In this document: in pieces, positions 13,109 to 26,021 of the stretch | Layout: every line of letters begins with the position of its first letter | How positions within the stretch are numbered: position 1 is the first letter of the stretch | Assembly: GCF_029227915.1 (NCBI RefSeq) | Contig: NC_079876.1 | Location: forward strand, 11,284,001 to 11,348,000 | From: Hydractinia symbiolongicarpus | Taxonomy: Eukaryota; Cnidaria; Hydrozoa; Anthoathecata; Hydractiniidae | Length of the DNA: 64,000 nucleotides | Direction: 5' to 3' | Made by a program: the position numbers and the translations under genes | The notes under the pieces: model-generated | What the model was told of the DNA's origin: nothing | What the model saw: only the letters and a program-made list of their open reading frames with translations | The model's database searches: none

Positions 13109-16100
13109 CTATAATTCGTACAAGGCTTGCTGTGTTGGAATCTCATTGTTATCAGTAATTGTTACAAAGGGGGTAAAGAAAAGATCAGTAACATTTTTAA
13201 ATCCAACAACATATTGCCAAACATGAATTTCATCTCCAGCATGGATGCGGACACGAACTGATTCTTTCACTTGTTTCATTCCATGCCAACTATTTTTATT
13301 GAGAAAATTTGTGATGAATTCGTCATCTTTAAAATCATCTAAAAATTGAATTCGCACTGCTTTCGAACAAAGATCAAATCCAAAATCATCCAATCCTAAC
13401 ATTTCATAATGAAATCCATCCTTGCGATCTAGCATACTTGACCATAATCTAGATGAATTTGTTTCATTCTTCTCTGAATGGATACATTTCCAGAATGCAA
13501 CAGATGCACCAAAAGCAACAGCCAATCCACCAGGAATAAAACACATCACATTGTGATGAACTGGATAACTATCTTCTTTCTTCCCATCAAATCCTTTATA
13601 TCTACAATATTCAACTTCGGCACCAGACTGCTTTAAACAATAACTCTTATCTCTACCACCCCAATGATACAATGCATCTCTGATATCTTCGGGAATGGCA
13701 ATGTCGTAAGCTTTATCATCGTTATTCATATTAGACGTGACGTGACAAATTTCAGTTTCAAAGGAAATGATAACAAATTGATCACCTGCACACAAATACA
13801 CATCACCACCTTTGCAGTTAGGATGAAGAGAATAAGAAGTTGAACCTTTGTCCAAATTCATGTTGGTAACACGACGATACTTATCACCTTGAATAATGTA
13901 AAATTTTCCACCAGTTGATAAATAGTGCTCTCCCTTACAACGATCATGCAATTTGTAGGTGACAAGATCGGTTCCTTGATTGAAGTTCGATGAGCGAAGA
14001 TAGTAACCAATATCTGGTCGGATGATATAAAATTTACCTTCTGTTCCACAAATATCAGCTCCTTTTGATTTATGTTTAGGTATAATATTGGGACAGGTCT
14101 CCTATGATAAGTTAGCAGTAACACATAAAACAAACACACTAGTATGGTTAAAGATCAAAGAGGTAATGGTCCTTACAATTTTAACGTTTGCGATAGCCTG
14201 AGCTCGAGCTTGAAAGTTACAATTTGCAGCTTTGTGTATCTAGGTAAGAAACATCAAAACACATTTACTTCAGATAAAACATTCCCGCAGTAAAAGATAA
14301 AGAATTCACCATACAACAAGAAATAAAGATATCCATTATTATACACAGTCAATCAAATAACAGAAGCAAAGATACCAAGTAAATATATAAAGCTGATAGC
14401 AGTTTATTAAGATTAAAATGATTGTAAAACATTTTCTGAATTAATAGTCATATGTAAAATGTACAGAAAAGAAAAGCAAAATTTGGATTATTTTTTTGAA
14501 TATACAAGTTTCCAAAACGCCTGAATGCGTTTTCACAGATTAAAGTCAAATTTAAAGGCATGAAATATCTTGCATTAAAAAAACACATTAAATAATTGGA
14601 TCTCATTCCTTATTTTCTTGCAATGCACTTCAAATACATCATTTATAAAAGTGAATTAATGGCTGTGCATGTTAGTGCCCATTTTATACTCATCATCACG
14701 AACGAATTTAAATTTCCAACAAAAATAGTTACTAGGAATCTCCAGCATCAAAATCACAGGATAAAAACATGAACAAAAGTAATAAACACAACCTTGTACC
14801 TCCATTTCTCCCAATTCACCAATCCAATCACATCCCATCTTTGAGTTTTCACATTTTACTTGCAACGCCAAAATGATTCGATCAAACATTGGTACTTGAA
14901 ACACCTGGAAACAACAAAATTTTATTTCACATGTTGAAGTCAAAGTACTCAATGATTATCTCTAATATGTAACTTAACCACGAATACCTGAATTTACGGT
15001 TCACCTAAATTCAGGTGTTTACAGTTCACATAAACTCAATTAAATTGAAAATTAGTTTTGACTAGAGAAAAACGCAGAATTTGGGCTGCAAGAATTTTAG
15101 TAATGAGATATACAGCAAGTACTAATATGATTTTTTTAGTTGGTAAGGAGCTTGAAAAGAAAAAAAGAACTCGTACGTATTTTTTACAAACTTTAATTAT
15201 TTGCAAATATGGAAAAAATCCTTTTTTTCTTGAATAAAAAAATATTCAGCATTTTTTCACAAATTAGTTTTGCATGAAAGGATCCCTATCATAAAAGGAG
15301 AGAAATCCGTCGAACAATATCACGAAGAAGAGATGTAAACTCTCCTTCGTGATAATGAAATCTGCTTTTCTTTGCCTTAGAGGTTCCAGATTGAATACCA
15401 AGTTGCACACCTAGGTTGCACACCTAGGTTGATCTTGCCTGTGTAGATGCCAGAATATAAAGTTTTATTTTATTTAGTCTCTTCTATTCAGTCATACACT
15501 GAGTCTCGCGTGGCTTAAAGTCTTTGACAAGACAGTTTTACTTTATACGGTCTTTTCTTTATCAATTTTCATTTTCTTTGAGCTAAGTTTATTAAAATTT
15601 TAATTAAATTGTAATTATTTGTAATAAATAAATAATTTCTTACTAAAAGGATCCCTTTAAGTGTATCTAACAAAAATTATACACTCAATAGAATAGTGTT
15701 TTTTGTTTCTGACATATTACAAAAATGCACATTTATCTCTAGTTGAGATAAGGTATTTAAGCAGTCGAATAAGGTATTTGATTGCTGTTTTAAAATGATT
15801 GTGATTCAAAATGCTTGAAAGCAACCCTTAATTACGTTAATGATATCCATTGCAAAAGTATATTGAAATAAATGTAAGAAAGTGTTTAATGAGATTATAT
15901 ATATAGTAAGATTTGATCATATTGTTTCTTATTATTTGACTCTCTCAAACGTAAGTTAAACTTTTTACTTTGCACTTAGGCAATTCATCATGCAAAAATA
16001 CAATTTCGTTTGATCCTCGGACACACTTTTCTCTCTATATCTGGAGTTTTTTTCAATTCTTTTTTGTAAAGTCCATCACTAACACATCAATCCAAAATTA

Positions 16101-16655
16101 AAGTTAAGAAGGCATCAAAATTTATTTTTCTCATTGGAATAAAATTTATTATTAAAAAGATGTAGGAAAATTAAAATGGGAATGACGTTCAAAAATATTT
16201 TGTCTCAGAAATTAACTTGCCTTGTTTTCAATAATTTCCTTTCGACAAGATGGACAAACCAAAGAAACTTTTCTAAATGCAAATGCAAATTAAGGAAATA
16301 CTAAACCTATGAAATTAACTTTAAAAATAAATTAAGAAGAATTGCAGAATATAAATGTACGAATACCTCTCTTTAGCAGAATATAAATGTACGAATACCT
16401 CTCTTTAGCAGAATATAAATGTACAAATACCTCTCTTTAGCAGAATATAAATGTACGAATACCTCTCTTTAGCAGAATATAAATGTACGAATACCTCTCT
16501 TTAGCATATTTAACCAACTTATGAAAACAAGCGTCACACATTCCATGGCCACAATTCATCTGTATTGCATTTCTCATCAACTTCAAACAAATAACACAAT
16601 ACATATCATGTGAAGTATCGCTGACTGCTTCAACATCGTAACCTTCTTCCGCCAT
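13109..16655 (-). CDS. RING / zinc-finger protein with a novel repeat-containing C-terminus, gene C
   Basis: Minus-strand exons: 16655-16495, 16272-16221, 14904-14800, 14239-14177 and 14101-13109 (1374 bp, 457 residues). Exons 1-3 match genes A and B in phase, and exons 2 and 3 match exactly in length (52 and 105 bp). They encode the RING (CVICLKL, CGHGMC, CPSC) and one TRAF-type zinc finger. The later zinc-finger exons of A and B are absent. Instead, exon 4 gives a 21-residue linker and exon 5 gives 330 residues with three related units of about 45 residues (GKFYIIR, GKFYIIQGD, GDQFVII, each near an LHPNC-like or LHDRC motif). A Gly/Ala-rich FIPGGLAVAFGA segment and a longer region follow. 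The units look beta-rich and propeller-like, but I cannot name the family. The intron after exon 2 appears to use a GC donor, and the exon 1 donor lies in a five-copy repeat. Confidence 0.8.
15318..15354. repeat. Inverted repeat in intron of gene C
   Basis: Arms 15318-15332 and 15340-15354 are 15 bp and complementary at 14 positions, with a 7-base loop. It lies inside the 1.3-kb intron between the second and third exons of gene C. It could be a MITE remnant or an RNA hairpin in the pre-mRNA; nothing else marks it. Confidence 0.6.
15406..15432. repeat. Short direct duplication
   Basis: The phrase GTTGCACACCTAG occurs twice in immediate succession within an intron of gene C, a simple local duplication. 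Confidence 0.6.
16344..16503. repeat. Five-copy 32-bp tandem repeat spanning an exon-intron border of gene C
   Basis: Unit starts are at 16344, 16376, 16408, 16440 and 16472, each 32 bp, with one single-base variant in the third copy. On the minus strand each unit contains AAAGAGAG followed by GTATTC or GTATTT, i.e. the exon 1 end and its 5' splice site. The rightmost unit holds the donor used in the gene model (exon end at 16495). The other four lie in the intron as extra donor copies. Confidence 0.9.
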
Positions 16656-19254
16656 GTTTTACTTACTTCAACTAAAAAAAATGGTGCAAGTGGATTTTTG
16701 TTGATTTGGTAATTTAATTAATTTTTAATTTATGAACTCAAAATTAGTTTTTAACTCTGTTAACTTCATTATTTTCTAATAGAGCAGGTCTAGTTCACAT
16801 AATTATTTTAACCGCAATATGAAAAAAATAAAAAATCTAAAACGCTTCTAGTCAGTTCATTCCTTTGTGATAAAATTCAAATTATTTTAAGTAAAAACCT
16901 GCAACATTAAATATAATATTCTGCTTTACATGTTATACAGAAATTATCAGAAAAACTTGTTAACAATAAAATGTAAAATACAGAATAAAAAGTTAAAGTT
17001 TCTTGGCAAAATACTTAGCTTTCTATGAAATTTTCTTTTAAACTAAAAAAATATTATGTAACCAAAAGTTTCTTAAGCCATACGAAATAAATAAAACAAT
17101 GAAAGTCGATCAACCTTTATCTATTCCATAAAATAATGTTTTTTTTTGCATTGCTTCTCAGTCTATACTATTACAGTGAAATCTGTCAAAGACGGTCTCT
17201 CAGAGGATAGGTAAACATAGCAGTCTCTTACAAAGAACCTTGTATATAAAAACTGCAGCCCCACTCTAAATTTTACATTTTTGACTGCTCTAAGCAGTGA
17301 ACTTGCATAATATCAAAATAATGTCTATGTATTCCGCATAACAAAGCTTTGAAGACATAATGATAAAACTGTATGTGTGCGCCTAGACAAGAATTATCAT
17401 ATCAAAAAGGCTGATTGGTTTAAAATTAAGCGATACAAGAATGATTGGTTTAGAAAACAATAAAAGGAATTAATTGAAATTTGCAAAAAATATATGCATT
17501 AAATATTTTAATCCATAGTCCTGCATTATTAACTTGTAATATTTATAACACAAGTTTAAACAGTTTATATTGTGCATGATAGATAGTTTACAAGGAACAT
17601 TTTCAAGTGACAATAACAGATGTTACCACCCAAAATCCTGGTTGGCAGAAATTAATAATCTCCTGATCTGTGGTGGAAATCAGTATTTATATATTTTAGT
17701 CAGCAAACTATCAAGGTTATGAAAAAAAGTTAGAGAAAGAAAATAATGAAACTATCGGAGGGGGAGTTATTAGCGTTTTAATGGAAAAATGTAGATTTAT
17801 TACTATCTAGAAGAAAAATAAAATTTAATAGACGATTTATCTTGTTTTTATACCTCATCATATATATTTTTTAAAAAGTGGACTTTTAAGTTGTAATGGA
17901 TGTGGATGTGTTGAATGATAACTGAACCATTACAGTACCCGTACCAGTGTAAAATGCTTGCAGTAAAACGTCAGGCATTTACAGTTGGTGGTGGAATTTT
18001 TTCATTGTTTTGAATAAATATTTGCAAAATCATTCAAATGAAGTTATTTTTTTAATTTCTGCCCAATTCTCACACAGCAGAATTTTGTATCACAAATGCA
18101 CAAGGGTATGCAACAGACATGTTGACTGTATTGTAACTTTGATGCTCTAAAAAAAGTAAAACCATAACCCAAAAATAAACAATTAAAAATATTTAATGTG
18201 TTATACCCCTGATTTTTTTGTATCTTTTATTCACTATTCATAATAATTTTTGTAGATATTACGTTTCTTTTATTCAAAGCCCAGACCCTAATTGAATCTG
18301 CACAGCTCAAGATGAGGATTAACCAGGACTTTCCATCGAAGCCATGGTCCCTCCTGGGAATAATAGACAGGGTATATCCTTCGATAATTTGTGAGGATAG
18401 TCATGTAAAATGCTCACACAGTTCTTCTTTAATTTTCTAATAAACTGTGGTTATAAAATTAATATACTATCCGCCACCTCACGAAAGTACAAGCAAACAT
18501 TGGATACACTTTGTTTAATGACAGGAGACTAGATCAAGAAAAAGTCTAATATACCTTTTATTTTCTATGTGTAATATTATGTGTTCAGTATTATTATGTC
18601 TTCAGTATTAAAAGATCCCTAATCTTTTTTTACGTTAAGTGAGGCCATTACTAAAAGTGCAATAACAACAGCAGGTCCAAAAATTCAACAAGAAATGCAT
18701 TTTCTTCTTTTCCATATATATTAAGAATATGCTTTATAAGTACAATTCTTGTAAACTTAGAAGTCTCTATTATCTATCTTCACTCTTTTGCAACCATCTA
18801 TTGGATAGAAAATATGCCCATTAACAGTGCTAATGATGATATACACCACAATATATAATTTAAGCTAACTAATTAACTTGTTTTTTATGTACCGCTTACA
18901 GATAGTTAACATAAAAACAAAAAGTTTAGGTTGCCTGATTAAATCATGTTCTTGTTAAAAAAAACTTATTGTAATATAGAATAAGTTTAAAAATATAGTA
19001 AGTTCCAAAAATAAAAATAAAATAAAATATCGAATCAGTATAAACACATTAGTAAAAATAAGTTTTCATCTCATTAAAGTGTACAACTTGAAAAAATAAA
19101 TATAATTAATTTGAAAATTTACATACACACATATAAACACATCAAAATTATCCAGACATAAAATCTTTTGTTGAAATACCAATACTTGGCTTATTGAACA
19201 ATAACTGTTTAATTACATTAATTAATTTACTATTTCATGCATTGTGAAGATAAA
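16656..19254. other. Intergenic region between gene C and the EML gene
   Basis: No gene is visible over 2.6 kb. The left end should hold gene C's promoter and the right end the 3' untranslated region of the EML gene. A patch at about 18270-18450 is less AT-rich than its surroundings and may be a fragment of a dispersed repeat; I cannot name it. Confidence 0.5.
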
Positions 19255-22200
19255 TTAAACTAATTTCCATTGCCACAAACAACCGTTACATTCATAAGAA
19301 GTAACAACATGTGTACCATTCAAAGTAAAACAAATACAACCCAAATCATTGTATCCACAACATGGAGTACCGATGAACATGCTCTAAAACAACAAAAACA
19401 TTCCTTTCTCTCAACATTCTATTTTTTATTTTAGTTCACAAATATTGTTATTCCGAATTTGCACAAACTATATCCATTTTGTAACCAAATGTTCTTTTTC
19501 CCTACTTTAACAAAAAATAATAAGTTTTCTAGTTCTACACTTACCTTCTCCGTGACGCATGGATAATTTGCTAAACAAAGTTGATTTTCATGAGCAAATG
19601 CAACTAATTCTTTCTTCTTACTTACATCCAGAGGCGAATTTTTTGCATGGAATACTTTCTTTCTCCACAGACCTACAAAACGCAGACAATGCAAAATTCA
19701 TCACTGATATTAAAGAATTATGACAAGGTTCTAATAACATCCAGAGTTGCCAAGCAGCACAATGCAACCTGGTTTCCACTAGGTGATAAATTCAAATAAA
19801 ATTTATTTATTATTGCCAATTAGATGTTTTTGATATTAATGCTAGTACGTTATAGTATCAGTGTGTATCAAGGGTTGAAATTTGAAAGATATGTTGTCCA
19901 AAGGTTCAGTAAACACAGAATTATGAAAGTGCAGATACAAATTTGAAAAGAAACATAAATTGTATAAAAATAATACCTAGCAATTCGTATGAAATTGTAC
20001 AAGTATTTGTTGACCAAATCATGGATTCATTATTGTCAACTACGTTTCCAGTTGGTACATCAACTACAAATAGCATTCATTATCTTACAGTAAGGTGTGA
20101 CTGAAGTGGAGACAGAAAAAAAACTCCAGATGAAAAATTCATATTTGCACGATTCCAATATTAGCTATTTTCACTTCTATGTATTCCTTGTGTCGTAACA
20201 AGTGAAGTGTAGTAAGAACTTCTAAATAGATTTAATCTGGTTAAATATTTTTTTAATCACATACGCTGAAGTCAAATACACTATGAAAGAATTAATTCCT
20301 AGGCAATACATTTTAAGTAAAAAACAAAAAAAACCTGAAAGAAAAGAAAAAAATGGAGACAGAAATTAACAGAAATTAACATACAGTAAAAAATTTCTTT
20401 CGTAACCGATTGAGCTCTAATAATGCTGTTTGAAATGCACCAATCAATGGACACAATAGGGTTAATACAGTCCTTCTAAAGAAAAATGCAAGTTTCAAAA
20501 TTGCACAAAATTATTTTCATAAATGATGAAACACTGCGTAAAATGAAACATAATCTTAAATAACTTCAAACCTTTAAAATAATATTCATCTCTAAATCTT
20601 TATTTTTGTCATCAAAATTGTAACAAACAATTTTTCCATCAGCCATACCACAAACAAGTAACTTCCCATCTGTTAGAAGTTATCAAATTGCACATTATAA
20701 TTTAGCAGAAAAGGTCTCATATATATCAGCTGACAATATACAGAGTACTTTTTTCAAATAGTTTTTTTTTGCGAACAACTTGAATCCAAATCGTCCTGAC
20801 TGAAGATAACCCAACAAAAAGTGTTTACAAGAAAAGACATTCGTAACCTCTATTACTAACATTTGAAATAATTTAAAGGTAAAAACTAATTAACTAATAA
20901 ACAATATTTTAACTTTTCTTCACATCTGGTAAGCATTTTTACAATTTACTCCAGATAGATATACATTGATTTCATCGATTTTCTGTTACATATGGGGGTA
21001 GAATACAAGAAATAAACAACTGTTTTTCAAACAGTTGAAGAAAATTGGACAACAGATAATTCACATGCAAAAGTCCACAAAACGTCCAAAACATTAACCT
21101 ATATGTTTAACATAACAAATCTTAACCCTTGACACAAACGGGAATTCATCTTTAATTTCGGACTTTCTAAGTTTTACGTCAAATTTTGACAGGCGTGTAA
21201 TATGTAAATAATGACCACTAAAGAAGTCAAATTTCACACCTGGGGAGGACTGGAGACATGATATTGATGTTTGCGTGTCTTTAAATTTTTCAACAAATGT
21301 GCCATTAGTGGCATCAATAAGATGAATACTGAAAAATAGAAAAAGTTAAAACCAAAAATATACAAGAAACATGGCAGTATATGTTTAAATCATCATCTCA
21401 AGCAGCTTATAAATAATGTGAGATTTGTGAAAATAAAATGAGTTCCTTGTAAATTACAATGGCTACCAAGAAAAATCCACTTGCAAAAATTATGAACATG
21501 AAAATAAACATGAACAAGTTTTTAACTGGACGAAAAACGCTGTAATTTTACCTTCCATCTTGGCAGCCAACAAAAATAAATTCATCCAATGAGTGAAAAG
21601 AAATGCAGGAGCCATTACCCTACAAAACATATAAAGTATTCTTAGGTATCTGTTACCAGGAGATCATATTGGCAAAAGGATATAATGAATTAATAAAAGA
21701 TAGACTAAAACCAGTTGTTTCTTTACTCAATATTTACAGTATATACCAAATAAAAGGGTTCACCTTAACTTGATGCATCCAAACAACAACTTTTGTTTCA
21801 ATATTTATCATACAAACACAACCGTCTGCAGATAGAGATATCATCATTTCGTTATAAGAGGGATGCTTACATATACCCATTACAACATCTGCATGACACT
21901 ATGTACGAGGATAAGGTGTTATTGAAAAAGACCAAAATATTGCAGAGCATCTTTTTATATCATTTAACTTATTGTTGGCGATCTACATTAAGAGAATAAA
22001 TTGATGTGATAAAAAAGATGGTAGAGAAAAAAATGCTGAATCAACATTTGAAATTCATTTTTAAATTGCTAAAGTTAGCCTCTTCTCAAGGATATGACTT
22101 ACTTAAAAAACTCAAATAGTCATTTTGCCAATCAGTTTCAGGACTTCTTGCAGGAAACTGTAACCACAACCTACCTCGGACAGAGTGACCAATTCTTTCT

Positions 22201-25200
22201 CAGCAAGAGAAAATATCTTGACAGGATTAATGCTTGTCTTGATCAAACTATTTGAAGATGTACCAATACACATCACGTCGTCATAGATACATATATCTCT
22301 GCACCCTTTGTTTTTTTTAAGTATCTAAATATAAAATTGAATTTGTATTACTAGTTTTTCTATTCACAGTGTAACATAAACTGACACAAAGATATTCACA
22401 ACAACATGCACTACTTGTGTCGTGGATAAGCAAAAAAAATGAAGTATTGTCTGCTGTATAAGGAGGTTTGGATGTGTATTATTAGCATAGGATTCTTAGC
22501 ATGTCATGCTGCCTGGAAAAGTTTATAAATATTTTAAACTTTTTCATAAGTTAAGGAATCAAAAAAGAATGATTTGCGTACAATCCAAGTTGACAATTAT
22601 TGAATATATGCTCACTTTATCTTCTTTAAATATACATTTCATTTGTTCATCCCAAACAAGTACCACATCTTCCCTGCTACTTCCAGTAAGTAAGTAGCCA
22701 TGTTTTGTGAAACACATGGCAGTAATTGGTCCATTATGGGCATTATGAATTGCATGATCAATTTTGTTTCTTCGCCAAACATACAACCCTCCGTTTGAGT
22801 GACCAGTTATAAGATCACCATTTTTATTGAAAACTGCACATAATATATTCTTAGAAATTTCCAGAGCCTGAATAAAAGTAAGAACATTCTTAAAATTCAA
22901 GGCAGCAGAAATTCACTGACAATAGAAATGCATTTTTTAATTTAATTTGTGGGTAATTATAAAACTATATGAAAGTAACAAATCAGAGTGTCCACTCAGA
23001 ACTTGACGTCGATTTTCCAACATTCTTGACATTTTTTAGCTAAAATTTCTGACGGTTTTCTAATTTTCTTCCCTACTTTATTTCTATAGTTATGGCTGGT
23101 GAAATAGCTTACTAACAAAGGATGAAACATATTAAAATGCAAAAAATGCATAGTATATATGCATTATGGGAGCTAGTAAAAAGTTAAAAACTTTCCATGA
23201 CATTTTATAAAAGGACTAAATTTTCTTGAATTTTTTCTGATATTTTGCCTATATTATCCAAACTCCTCCTGACAATTGTTGACATTCCAGCCAAAGTGGA
23301 CACAAATACTGAACACAAACTTGCAAAATTCTGTTAACATAAGATAACTTATACCCCAAATTCAGCAGCATCTCCGCTAATGTTGTCTTCTTTAATGTTA
23401 CAAAACAGAAGACTTCCATTTCGTCCATACGTCACAAAAACACTCCCGTTTATAGGAGAACACAGTACATCTTCCAAGCGAACATCTTTGAGCAATGGAT
23501 CATCCTGTACACACAAAATAATCACTAAGTCACTATAGTTGTTGATGTACTACTTGAGAAAACATCAGGAAATATATAAAATAGCAGAAAAGGTTATAAC
23601 ATTATGACAGTTTACAAAGGGATGTAATAGAATAAATGTGTTTTCACTACGTTTAAATGATTTACAGGCATGAAAAAAGGTCCACAATTTCGTAGTCCTT
23701 GTCCAATCATGTGAATCACATTAGCACGATAAAAATTATATAACACATATTAAAATAAGAAAGGCAAAATTACGCCTCATGATCATTGTACAAGAAATTA
23801 AAAAAACAAGAACAAGAAGTAGTAGTAATTAAAGCTGATAAAGAATTAATAACAGATACTATAAGAATATTTATTTTAAACATGAGACAACCATCAACAA
23901 AAAAACTATACATTGGACAATAATTTTATTCTTTTTTTTTAGTTTATTGTGACATCATAGCACATTTAGTGAATTTTAAATAGCCACAAATAACTACACA
24001 AAAAACTCTATATGAAATGTTAAAAAGCACTAGAAATATTTATATAAAAATGACACCAGCTCTTCTTTAAAGGTACTATCCGGTAAAAAATTAAAACTTG
24101 ATATTACTTAGACCTCGGAACAAAAGTAAAGAAAAAAGTATTTAAATACAACCAAAATTGTCTTTCATTAGTTTAAACTGGATTTGTTTACCTGACCATG
24201 CCATTCTCAATCGCCATCTTTACTGAACTTCGAATGCGGAAAAGGACAGGGTAAAGACATTTATATGTGCAATTTATGCATTGACGTATTCTTTGGGTTA
24301 CACCTGGGTAGAGTTTGGCACGTGCAGAAAGAGAAATGAAGAAGAAAAATGGTATACCCAACAGAATTTTTATACTTTTATCAACCATGTTCACAAACAG
24401 AAGTGTAAACCTAATTGGATTTCAGTTTGAGCCAGAACGACCAAATAACAAAACACAAATTCTCTCTTATAATGACGATGAAGCAAACGCACCAGAATCA
24501 CCCACTGCCTCTGGCACACAGATAGATGTAAGTGAGTGGTGCTTATGTGAAAAGTGCGAGAGGATGCCTTCAGCTGTTGAGTGTTTGTGCTGTAACGAGG
24601 TGGACAGTATAAAATACTTCCAGCTACGGCTATATAATTTGACCTTACATTTTTCTACTGGTTGTATTATAAATGAACGCGTGGGTACAGGGTTTCTATT
24701 GTACTTTAGATAAGAAATATACAACAGAGCACAAAGATTTCAATGCGGTTGTGATTTTAAAGAACAGCGTTAGTTGCTCTTCACGACCAGGAAAGCCGTG
24801 GAATTAAAAAAAAGGACGAAGTGTCTAACAAGTAAGCCGCTAACACTCTTGAAAGTACTGTTGCCATAGTACTTCCAATCTTATTTAGGATGATATTTTT
24901 TGATCTGTTGGTTTGCTCATAACCACTTGGGAAAAGGCATTCGTTGGGTGATACCATCTTGTGTCGCGTCTATGATACGTATAGAATATCCAAGCCCAAA
25001 TGGGGTGTATACTGGCTTCAAAGAAGGTGAAGAAATACCTGAAATTGATTTTTCTTGGACAAATACAGTTGGCAACAAGAATGCTTGATTGTAAATTAAA
25101 AACAACCTCGCACTCAATACTTTTTTATATTAAAAAATAAACAATAAAAAAATAAGCTGTACTGGAAACGAGGCTGCACATTTTTCAAAATATATGCAGT

Positions 25201-25926
25201 TGATAAAATATACATACTGTGACGCTTTGAATAAACGCCCGAGGTGTTTATTAAATTTTTCGAGGGGAACGTTTAATAGAAAGGGTAGATCTATTTTTTT
25301 TTCTAGATCTACTTTCATTTACAAAAAAGTATATCTGCGTAGATATGCTTTTATGTAAATAATCTTACCTGCGTCTCGTCTCAGTCCTGGCACAAAAAAT
25401 AAAACAGCTTTAAAATAATCTACTTTAATTTGTGTAGAGACAGACATTCTGTTTGTGTGGACAGGGACATAGTAGTTCTATCTCTAAAAGTGAGTTGCAT
25501 GCTTTGAAATTAAATATTCATAAATTGCTATAAGGGGTTAAAATATTAAAAAAAAAATTAATCTGGTAATATTGTTCAGAGTAAAACAATCATTTTCTGT
25601 TTACAATGTTTTGAGTTGCCGAGAACCCAACCCTTATGTCACAACAAAAATATTATTGTAGCCTCCCTTTCATGTAGAATAGCTTCGGTATAAATTTGCT
25701 TTCAACAACATGCGATATGAAAAATTTGTAAACATAAAGGAAATGTTATTCGAGTTGTAAAACTCTACAAATATAATCACTTATATTTTTGCAACAAATA
25801 AGAAAAGTTGAATTCAATTCAGGCTACTTTTTATTATTATATTTTTACTGGACGGCACCTTAAAATAGTTCTGCCACCTGGTCTTGGTTTTACATAGTTG
25901 CAGTCATAGCAACATACAAAAGATAT

Positions 25927-26021
<95 letters not shown>

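Noticed and set aside
18270-18450. Patch of less AT-rich sequence, possible exon or structural RNA
   Set aside because: No open frame with family resemblance and no clear fold; most likely a dispersed-repeat fragment, but I could not prove it.
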